A DNA stretch of 42,920 nucleotides from Hyphomicrobiaceae bacterium (GTDB lineage: Bacteria > Pseudomonadota > Alphaproteobacteria > Rhizobiales > Hyphomicrobiaceae). The notes beneath the pieces were generated by a model. The model saw only the letters and a list, made by a program, of their open reading frames with translations, had not been told where the DNA came from and did not search any database. The stretch covers positions 1 through 42,920 of the forward strand of contig JANYHG010000185.1 of the NCBI GenBank assembly GCA_025359165.1. Reading direction: 5' to 3'. Position numbers and translations under genes: made by a program. Position 1 is the stretch's first letter, and each line of letters starts with the position of its first letter. Shown piece by piece: positions 36,756 through 42,920 of this stretch.

Positions 36756-37970
36756 TCAGTCGTCCACGCGCACGTAGTGAAAGATGGTGTTCTTGTAGGC
36801 GATGGCACTCGCCTGAATATCGGCGATCGAGCGCTGGTCCTTAAGGTCGGCGTTGGCCAGCACGATAAGGCCGGCGCGATGCGCCTCGGCGAGCATGGCC
36901 TTGAATTCGATATCGCTGACGTGCCACTCGGGATGGCGTGCCAGTGCCGCGGTCCAGACCTTCGAGATGAAAGCTTTGCGGTTTCCCGGCCAGCCTTCGG
37001 CGACATCTGCGGCAAGCGTGCGGATGATGGCAACGAACCCCGTGAAGGTCGGACGGGCTGCGGCGTACGGGTTGGCGTTGGCGAGGAGAGGCCGTGCTGC
37101 CGGTGCGACTGCCGGTGCTGCGGTTTTGACGCCGGGGGCCGGAGCTGTGCTGCGAACGCGTGCAGGCTTGAGCACGCTAGGCACAGGTGCCGACTGGCCT
37201 CGCGTGACGTAGCGGCGAAGCAGGGCGGTTTGCAGGCTGTCGAAATCGGACTTGCGGGCACCCGATTGCTCCATCGCAAGCGCGGCTACCAAACGGCTGT
37301 CGGTTGCGAAATCGCGCGGCGGGTGCGCGAGGCGGCCGGCGAGATTGCGGCCTGCTTTTGCCGAGAGACCCGAGCGATCCTCGATGCCCTCAGGCAGGCT
37401 GTTGCCGAAGGCGCGCGATATCGCGAGCTTGGCCAAGGTCGCACGCAGCCGCGCCGGGGTCGATAGTCCACGCAGCTTGAGTTTGAAGGCCTGCTGGACG
37501 ATCGCCGCGCGCAGTCCATCGGCTTTGAGGAGGGCTTTCTGACGACGTGGCAGCAGCTGTTCGAGGCCGAGAGATTTTGCGATCAACGGGCCGGACTTCG
37601 CTTCCATCCACGTGCGGGGCAATGCGGCCAGCCCAAGCACCAGAGCCGCGCGCTTCCGACCAGCCTCCGTCGATGTGACGGCAACGGGTTTTGCTTCGCA
37701 CAAGCCAGCATCGGCGAGGGCGCCGAGATCGCGATCGAGAATTGCCGTCCACGCGGCAAGGGTGAGTGCATGGCCCACGAACGGGAAAAGGTCGTCGGCC
37801 AACTCAGAGCGGGTCATTACTTTGCCCGAGGTGGCGACGCGCACCAGAACGATATCGCGTACGCGGCCAGCATCAAGCTCCGGTTTGGGAGGCGTCCGCG
37901 CCGCAGGTGCCTGCGCGTGTTCAGTGTGCGGTGCGGTGGCGAGCATGATCGCGTCCATCGTCGTGGCCAT
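36756..37970 (-). CDS. Winged-helix-like protein, probable partner of the dual-ATPase protein
   Basis: 404 residues. The N-terminal part (about 35-115, V-R-D-I-V-L-V-R-V-A-T-S-G-K-V-M-T-R-S-E-L-A-D-D-L) has the helix-turn-helix-wing pattern. A helical middle follows, then an Ala/Pro linker (about 262-305), and a C-terminal ~100 residues (W-P-G-N-R-K-A-F-I-S-K-V-W... E-F-K-A-M-L-A-E-A-H-R-A-G-L-I-V-L-A-N-A-D-L) that reads as a second winged-helix-like module. I know of no named family. MATTM at 37970 is preferred because GGGA lies about nine bases upstream. A longer frame to 38066 is open. Close spacing and shared strand suggest an operon with the ATPase gene; DNA binding is inferred from the fold pattern only. 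Confidence 0.75.
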   Translation of the reverse strand: MATTMDAIMLATAPHTEHAQAPAARTPPKPELDAGRVRDIVLVRVATSGKVMTRSELADDLFPFVGHALTLAAWTAILDRDLGALADAGLCEAKPVAVTSTEAGRKRAALVLGLAALPRTWMEAKSGPLIAKSLGLEQLLPRRQKALLKADGLRAAIVQQAFKLKLRGLSTPARLRATLAKLAISRAFGNSLPEGIEDRSGLSAKAGRNLAGRLAHPPRDFATDSRLVAALAMEQSGARKSDFDSLQTALLRRYVTRGQSAPVPSVLKPARVRSTAPAPGVKTAAPAVAPAARPLLANANPYAAARPTFTGFVAIIRTLAADVAEGWPGNRKAFISKVWTAALARHPEWHVSDIEFKAMLAEAHRAGLIVLANADLKDQRSIADIQASAIAYKNTIFHYVRVDD

Positions 37971-38254
37971 GACAACAAATCCCATGCAAGAGCGGTTCGA
38001 CAGATCGTTGCACGTCGAAACCGCGTCGCGTCTTGCGGCAGTACACACAGATCCGTCGGAAGGCACACTTGAACATCGGGGCCGGACGCGCGAATCACCG
38101 GCACATGATCATGCACTGTGCGGATGTTCGCCTCGCACGCCAAGGTCTTGACACCGCGCAAGCGTGCTATTTCAGCCTGCTTCGCGTGGAAAACATACGC
38201 AAGACATAGCTGTAAAAAGCACGTGCCGTCAGACTGAGAGTTGGAATGGGCGTG

Positions 38255-39373
38255 TCACGGCCTGTCAACGCGGGGGCGCATGCCGGCCGGCGTGGTCTGT
38301 TGCGGTGCGCTTTGCGTCAGCGTGGACGCCAACGGTGGTGCGTTGATGCCTGCCCGCAACTCCATATCGATCGGCTCACCATTGCCACACGTGCGCGACA
38401 GCGTCGGCTGACGACGACCGAGGGCCATGGGTGGCTGTGCGACCCGGACGCTCCGATCCGCATTGGGTGCGCGCGCGAAGGCACGACGCAGCGACGCTGC
38501 AATGTCGGCTGCTCGCGTGCGTTCGGCTGCGGTCGTGCCGCAATACATGTTTTGATATCCGTCCTCGATCCAAAGGCGGTCGGATGCACCGGCGTTCTCG
38601 ACAGCGATCTTGCTCATGGCGAGCGCGCGCGCATGGTCCTTAGAAACCTGCGGTAGAGTTCCACGCCAATGCTGATCGGCAAGATAGGCTTGGGCGCTGG
38701 CATGCCCTTCCTGCACCAGCTTCTGGATGTAGTGAAGGCCGAGCGCGACATCGACCGGTACACCATTGCCGCTCAAATGCAGCTTGCCGATTTCGAACTG
38801 CGCGTCGGGTTCGTTGAAGGTGGTCGCAGCCGTGCGATAATACTCGACAGCACGCTCGAGATCGGATTTCAGGCCGATGGCCGGAAGACCACGGCGAACG
38901 TAGCCAGCGATGGCGGTAACCGATTTGGCGACGAACGGTGCGCGACGTGGATCGTCCGGGTCGACCGTGTCGGCGGAGTCGGAGATATTCTGAAAGAGCA
39001 TGTAGGCGTGGGCGTGATCGGTGTAGCCGCCGGTATCGTCAGAAAATATGCGCGCCAGGAAGAACTCGGCGTGCAGCTTCGAGAGGGCGTCGTCCGAGCG
39101 CTGAACGCATTCGAACTTCGGGATCGCAAGCTCGTACTGGTTCTGACCGTAAGCATCGAGGCCCTTAGTCAGCATCTCGGCCGGTGCGCCGCACGCATGA
39201 CTGGCCGCGTGCGCCGGCGTGGGCGCACTGCCCGCACCGACGACATGGAGCGCAAGGCCGAGAGCCGCGATCGAAATCGCGCCTCCCAGGCTTCGACGCA
39301 AAGTCCGGCTTCGGCGCGAAGCCGTCCGCTCAGATGTCAGCGTAGCAAACAACTTCAGCCTTTCCGCCAGCAT
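38255..39373 (-). CDS. ExoR-like exported Sel1-repeat protein
   Basis: 372 residues. A long basic N-terminus and hydrophobic core ([20 protein letters not shown]) end near A-H-A (residue 56), a signal peptide. The mature part has Sel1/TPR repeats: [45 protein letters not shown], and [13 protein letters not shown]. The order and the A-P-F-V-A-K-S... R-R-G-L-P motif resemble rhizobial ExoR, the periplasmic repressor of the ExoS-ChvI pathway, but ExoR is shorter (~270) and the ~110-residue C-terminus here is extra. The chosen start overlaps the ilvD end by 44 bases; a TTG at 39301 would remove the overlap and give a shorter signal peptide. Confidence 0.75.
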   Translation of the reverse strand: MLAERLKLFATLTSERTASRRSRTLRRSLGGAISIAALGLALHVVGAGSAPTPAHAASHACGAPAEMLTKGLDAYGQNQYELAIPKFECVQRSDDALSKLHAEFFLARIFSDDTGGYTDHAHAYMLFQNISDSADTVDPDDPRRAPFVAKSVTAIAGYVRRGLPAIGLKSDLERAVEYYRTAATTFNEPDAQFEIGKLHLSGNGVPVDVALGLHYIQKLVQEGHASAQAYLADQHWRGTLPQVSKDHARALAMSKIAVENAGASDRLWIEDGYQNMYCGTTAAERTRAADIAASLRRAFARAPNADRSVRVAQPPMALGRRQPTLSRTCGNGEPIDMELRAGINAPPLASTLTQSAPQQTTPAGMRPRVDRP

Positions 39374-41147
39374 GAGTGACCGCGCCCTTATGGGCCGGAC
39401 CCACCTGATCTGCGAATTTGCGAAGAGCACCGGACTGATAGGCGTTCGGCGGTACCTTCCAAGCTTTGCGACGTTTATCGAGTTCGGCTTTCGAAAGGTC
39501 GACATCGAGTGTGCCGTTGACAGCGTCGATTTTAATGATGTCGCCATTTTTCAGCAGTGCGATAGGGCCGCCAACGGCGGCCTCCGGTCCGACGTGACCA
39601 ATGCAAAAACCGCGCGTGCCGCCGGAAAAACGGCCGTCGGTAATGAGCGCGACTTTCTCGCCAAGGCCACGACCATAAAGCGCCGCCGTGGTCGACAGCA
39701 TCTCACGCATGCCGGGACCACCCTTCGGGCCTTCGTAACGAATAACGATCACCGAACCTTCTTTGATAGCGTCGGCCTCGACTGCGGCGAACGCATCTTC
39801 TTCGCAGTCGAAGCACTGCGCCGGACCGGTAAATTTCAACGTCTGCATGCCTGCCACCTTGACGATGGCGCCGTCTGGCGCGAGCGAGCCCTTCAGCCCG
39901 ACCACACCTCCCGTTGGAGATATGGGATTGGAAACGGGATAAACAACCTTCTGATTTGTATTAAACTTCACGCCTTCGAGATTTTGACCGATCGTCTTTC
40001 CGGTCACAGTCATGCAGTCTTCGTGCAACAGCCCGCCTTCCAGCAGGGCTTTCATGATCTGGGGGACACCGCCGATGTCGTAGACGTCCTTGGCGACGTA
40101 CTGGCCGCCCGGCTTGAGGTCGGCGATATACGGTGTGCGTTTGAAGATCTCGGCAACGTCGAACAAATCGAAATCGATGCCGCATTCGTGGGCCATAGCC
40201 GGGAGATGCAGCGCTGCGTTGGTCGAACCGCCGGTGGCGGCGACAGCGACGGCTGCGTTCTCGAAGGCTTTGCGGGTTGCGATGTGGCGGGGGCGGATGC
40301 CGTCGGCGAGCAAGCGCATGACGGCCTCACCGCTCATCTGGGCATAACGATCGCGCGTCAGATCGACAGCGGGGGCCCCAGCCGACGACGGCAGTGCGAG
40401 ACCCATGGCTTCCGATACCATCGCCATGGTGTTGGCAGTAAACTGACCGCCGCAGGCGCCAGCGCTCGGGCAGGCTACGGTTTCGAGTTCGTGCAATTCC
40501 TTGTCGGTCATCTTGCCGGCACCGTGCATGCCGACACCTTCAAACACGTCGACGACGGTGACGTCGCGACCCTTGAAGCGGCCAGGCAGGATCGAGCCGC
40601 CGTACATGAAGACCGAGGGAACGTTGAGGCGCAGCATCGACATCATGACGCCTGGCAGTGATTTGTCGCAGCCGGCGAGGCCGACCATCGCGTCGTAGCA
40701 ATGGCCGCGCATGGTGAGTTCGATGCTGTCGGCGATGACCTCGCGACTGACCAGCGACGATTTCATGCCCTGGTGACCCATGGCGATGCCGTCAGTAACC
40801 GTGATGGTGCAGAATTCGCGCGGCGTGCCGCCGGCCAGGTCGACGCCCTTTTTGGCGGACTGCGCCTGACGCATCAAAGCGATGTTGCACGGTGCGGCTT
40901 CGTTCCAGCAGGAGACGACGCCGACGAGCGGGCGATGAATCTGCTCGGCGGTCATGCCCATCGCGTAATAGTAGGAGCGATGCGGCGCGCGTGCAGCGCC
41001 TTCGGTGACGTGACGACTGGGGAGTTTCGATTTATCGAACTTGAAGACCTTGGAGGTGTCGCCGGATTTTGCGGCCACAGGTTTCTTCGATGCGCCTTTG
41101 GCGGCGGATGTCGTCACGGTCGTGTTGAGGGGCGGCTTCTTCGGCAT
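39330..41147 (-). CDS. ilvD: Dihydroxy-acid dehydratase
   Basis: 605 residues. The Fe-S-dependent IlvD/Edd-family enzyme that makes 2-oxo acids in valine, isoleucine and pantothenate synthesis. Cysteine ligands of the cluster are seen in S-C-W-N-E-A-A-P-C (Cys87), G-L-A-G-C-D-K-S (Cys160) and C-P-S-A-G-A-C-G-G (Cys232); other family marks are [18 protein letters not shown] and F-D-C-E-E-D-A. The Y-Y-Y-A-M-G-M motif places it in the subgroup common in alphaproteobacteria. A Lys/Ala-rich extension of ~40 residues precedes the first conserved motif. ATG at 41147 is preferred over the upstream frame. The end overlaps the next gene on the same strand. Confidence 0.95.
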   Translation of the reverse strand: MPKKPPLNTTVTTSAAKGASKKPVAAKSGDTSKVFKFDKSKLPSRHVTEGAARAPHRSYYYAMGMTAEQIHRPLVGVVSCWNEAAPCNIALMRQAQSAKKGVDLAGGTPREFCTITVTDGIAMGHQGMKSSLVSREVIADSIELTMRGHCYDAMVGLAGCDKSLPGVMMSMLRLNVPSVFMYGGSILPGRFKGRDVTVVDVFEGVGMHGAGKMTDKELHELETVACPSAGACGGQFTANTMAMVSEAMGLALPSSAGAPAVDLTRDRYAQMSGEAVMRLLADGIRPRHIATRKAFENAAVAVAATGGSTNAALHLPAMAHECGIDFDLFDVAEIFKRTPYIADLKPGGQYVAKDVYDIGGVPQIMKALLEGGLLHEDCMTVTGKTIGQNLEGVKFNTNQKVVYPVSNPISPTGGVVGLKGSLAPDGAIVKVAGMQTLKFTGPAQCFDCEEDAFAAVEADAIKEGSVIVIRYEGPKGGPGMREMLSTTAALYGRGLGEKVALITDGRFSGGTRGFCIGHVGPEAAVGGPIALLKNGDIIKIDAVNGTLDVDLSKAELDKRRKAWKVPPNAYQSGALRKFADQVGPAHKGAVTHAGGKAEVVCYADI

Positions 41148-41917
41148 GGCTGTTGGCTCGTCTTTCGGAATCGGAGTGGGGATGGGAGGAGAGATGATCG
41201 GACTTCGACGCCGCACACGAACCGCCACGCAGCGGCGGATTCTAGGTGATGGCGAAAAGCCCGCCTACTCTATGCCTCGTTGCCGATCCTCTCAATGGAG
41301 CTGAGACTGAAGTCGTTACTCGACGAGAATACGCGTCGTTCGCCGTGAGTTCGCCGTGAGTGCGCCGTGAATACCAACCCAAACGTGCGATCTGGACCGA
41401 TACGCGGGAGAAACATTCCCGAGTTCCCAAACTGCAAGTTCATGTGTGAGCCGCGAAAAATGGCGGGATGGTGGCCGACACCCTAAGCCGCGCAACTTTG
41501 TCGTAAGACCGATTTGCACAAGGGTTTGTGCGCATCGTTTGTGGCTCAACCGAGGCATTGTGGCGAAATTTCGTGTTACTTGCGCAACACCCCTGCGATG
41601 ATCGCATGTCTATGCCGCCCCCCTGCACCGCAGCCCATACCGGCGCGCTTGATGGCGTCGTGGACAGAGCTATGGACGTCCTTCAGGGCACGCACATGAC
41701 GGCTTCACGGCAGCCGGGCGGCAAGTCTGTGCCGGATTTGCGCCTGACGTTCGCGTAACGTTTTGCTTATATGTGGCGCTGAGACGCCACACTGTTGCCG
41801 CGTGAAAAATGCAACCGTAGAGGCGTGAGCAAACAAGTGTCGGCGACGTGATGCGCTTATGCGGGCGGCCTACACTTGCAGACGCAGCGCCCATCAGGAT
41901 GCCAGGAACGAGCGAGT
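41148..41917. other. Intergenic region between ilvD and the DUF898 gene
   Basis: 770 bases, the longest gap in the window, between divergent genes. Short frames on both strands show no homology and no ribosome sites. It contains an 11-bp direct repeat at 41339-41371. I see no riboswitch, leader peptide rich in branched-chain codons, or tRNA. The ilvD and DUF898 promoters must be here but I cannot place them with confidence. Confidence 0.6.
41339..41371. repeat. 11-bp tandem repeat, three units
   Basis: TTCGCCGTGAG twice (41339, 41350) and a third copy with two changes (41361). It is a short local duplication in non-coding DNA, with no evident function. Confidence 0.8.
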
Positions 41918-42920
41918 ATGACGGCCGCAGTTTCACGATTGTCCGAGATGCCGTCGGGTGCTGCTGCGGCTGCCGCTGCGGGACCGGGCGCGCGGGTGGC
42001 GTCGGGCGGCGCGTCGGCGACAGTCGTTTCGATGATCGATGCGCGCGAGACCAAGTTCGTTTGGAGCGGCAGTCCGTGGCAATTGCTCGGGCCATGCCTG
42101 TTCAATGGGTTGATGATGCTGGCGACGTTGGGCGTCTACAGCTTCTGGGGACGTACGGAGATCCGACGGCGGATGTGGGCATCGGTACGGCTCGATGGTG
42201 AGCCGCTGGCCTATCACGGCAGCGGACTCGAATTGTTCAAAGGGTTCGTTGCAGCTTTGCTCGTGGTGCTGCTGCCGATTTTCCTGCTCAGCACGACCAT
42301 GGTCGTGGCCTATGGGCAGGCCAGCGCAAGCTGGGCGACCTATCAGATGGCGTTGTTCGTGATCGTGTATCCGGTGCTGAAGGCGCTCGCGCAATATCGT
42401 GCGCGCCGGTACAGGCTGGCGCGTACGTCATGGCGGGGCATTCGTGGCAGTCTGGTCGGATCACCGGGCGAGTTCGCGTTTCTGAGTTGGGCGACGTCGT
42501 TGCTGTATCCATTGACGCTCGGTTGGATCGCACCCTGGCGCGCGCTTTATGTGCAGCGCTTTCTGGTCGGTGATACGATACTGGGCGATCGACGCTTGCG
42601 TCTGGGCGGGTCGACGGGGAAGCTTTATCTGACGTTTGGTCTGCTGTGGGTTGGCACGGTCGCGCTGTGGCTCGTGGCATTTTATGGCATCGGCAAGATC
42701 CTTGGACCGCAGGGATTGCAGATGAAGTCGCAGGCCGATTGGCTGCGCGTCACGCGCCTGCAATGGATCGAAATCGGCGGCGTCGTCATGGCTGCGATGT
42801 TCGTGTGGTCGCTGATCGGTTCGTTTTATCGCGCCACGCTCTATAACATGATTGCGAATGACACGCTGATCCGTCCACCTGATGGATCTGGCCTGCCGTT
42901 GCTGCGATTCAAGCTCACGA
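41918..42920 (+). CDS. DUF898 (YjgN-like) membrane protein, 3' end beyond the window
   Basis: The frame opens at ATG 41918 (GGAACGAG upstream) and runs off the right edge, giving 334 residues so far. An Ala/Gly-rich N-terminus (1-45) is followed by F-V-W-S-G-S-P-W-Q-L-L, a membrane helix with L-A-T-L-G-V-Y-S-F-W-G-R-T-E-I-R-R-R-M-W and G-E-P-L-A-Y-H-G-S-G-L-E-L-F-K-G-F, the DUF898 signature. Further membrane helices follow, and the 'T-L-x-x-Y-S-F-W-[AG]-R-T' type block appears to recur in altered form later, as in the family. The family is inner-membrane and of unknown function. Confidence 0.85.
   Translation, partial: MTAAVSRLSEMPSGAAAAAAAGPGARVASGGASATVVSMIDARETKFVWSGSPWQLLGPCLFNGLMMLATLGVYSFWGRTEIRRRMWASVRLDGEPLAYHGSGLELFKGFVAALLVVLLPIFLLSTTMVVAYGQASASWATYQMALFVIVYPVLKALAQYRARRYRLARTSWRGIRGSLVGSPGEFAFLSWATSLLYPLTLGWIAPWRALYVQRFLVGDTILGDRRLRLGGSTGKLYLTFGLLWVGTVALWLVAFYGIGKILGPQGLQMKSQADWLRVTRLQWIEIGGVVMAAMFVWSLIGSFYRATLYNMIANDTLIRPPDGSGLPLLRFKLT

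Noticed and set aside
34863-37466. 867-codon open frame on the plus strand opposite the dual-ATPase gene
   Set aside because: It is antisense to a gene with clear Walker motifs, its translation has no recognisable domain, and its length is explained by GC-rich codon structure that removes stops on the opposite strand.

Overview
The window is a GC-rich chromosomal segment from an alphaproteobacterium, most likely of the Rhizobiales/Hyphomicrobiales. Pointers are the cell-envelope block pyrH-frr-uppS-cdsA-dxr-rseP-bamA-lpxD-fabZ-lpxA-lpxI-lpxB (with LpxI rather than LpxH), an Omp25/31-type small porin, a thioredoxin-reductase-type ferredoxin-NADP reductase, an ExoR-like Sel1-repeat protein, a DUF898 protein, and a sequence matching the alphaproteobacterial EcfG stress promoter. 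The genus cannot be fixed from sequence alone.

Layout. 1-8 kb is accessory metabolism: the tail of an amino-acid ABC transporter binding protein, a photolyase, a DAO-family flavin oxidase, an AraC/GyrI regulator followed by an exported alpha/beta hydrolase, an O-antigen ligase-like membrane protein, and a ferredoxin-NADP reductase whose leader holds a 13-bp tandem repeat. At 8.3-9.6 kb an AT-richer FkbM methyltransferase abuts the 3' remnant of a cation-diffusion-facilitator gene. Then come an outer-membrane beta-barrel protein, an ABC-F ATPase, a candidate small structured RNA and a GST. From 13.6 to 16.6 kb an AT-rich leader precedes three genes I cannot assign to any known system: two tandem, paralogous, membrane-anchored coiled-coil proteins and an exported six-cysteine protein with a peptidoglycan-binding-like C-terminus. 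A cupin and a small tail-anchored protein follow.

17.7-31.9 kb is the co-directional core block: UMP kinase and ribosome recycling factor, undecaprenyl-PP and CDP-diacylglycerol synthesis, the MEP pathway enzyme Dxr, the site-2 protease RseP, BamA, and lipid A synthesis up to lipid A disaccharide. Intrinsic terminators after rseP and after bamA divide it into at least three transcription units. LpxI carries an extra ~170-residue C-terminal half that looks like a degenerate copy of its own C-terminal domain.

32-33 kb holds two stress-type small proteins behind a perfect GGAAC-N16-CGTT promoter. 33.2-38 kb, on the minus strand, holds a large protein fusing an AAA+-type NTPase to a HerA/FtsK-type ATPase, in apparent operon with a protein with winged-helix-like ends. 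This pair is a good candidate for an undescribed DNA-translocation or defence system. Upstream on the same strand are an ExoR-like Sel1 protein and ilvD, whose ends overlap. The window ends inside a DUF898 membrane protein. No tRNA, rRNA, insertion sequence or CRISPR array was seen.
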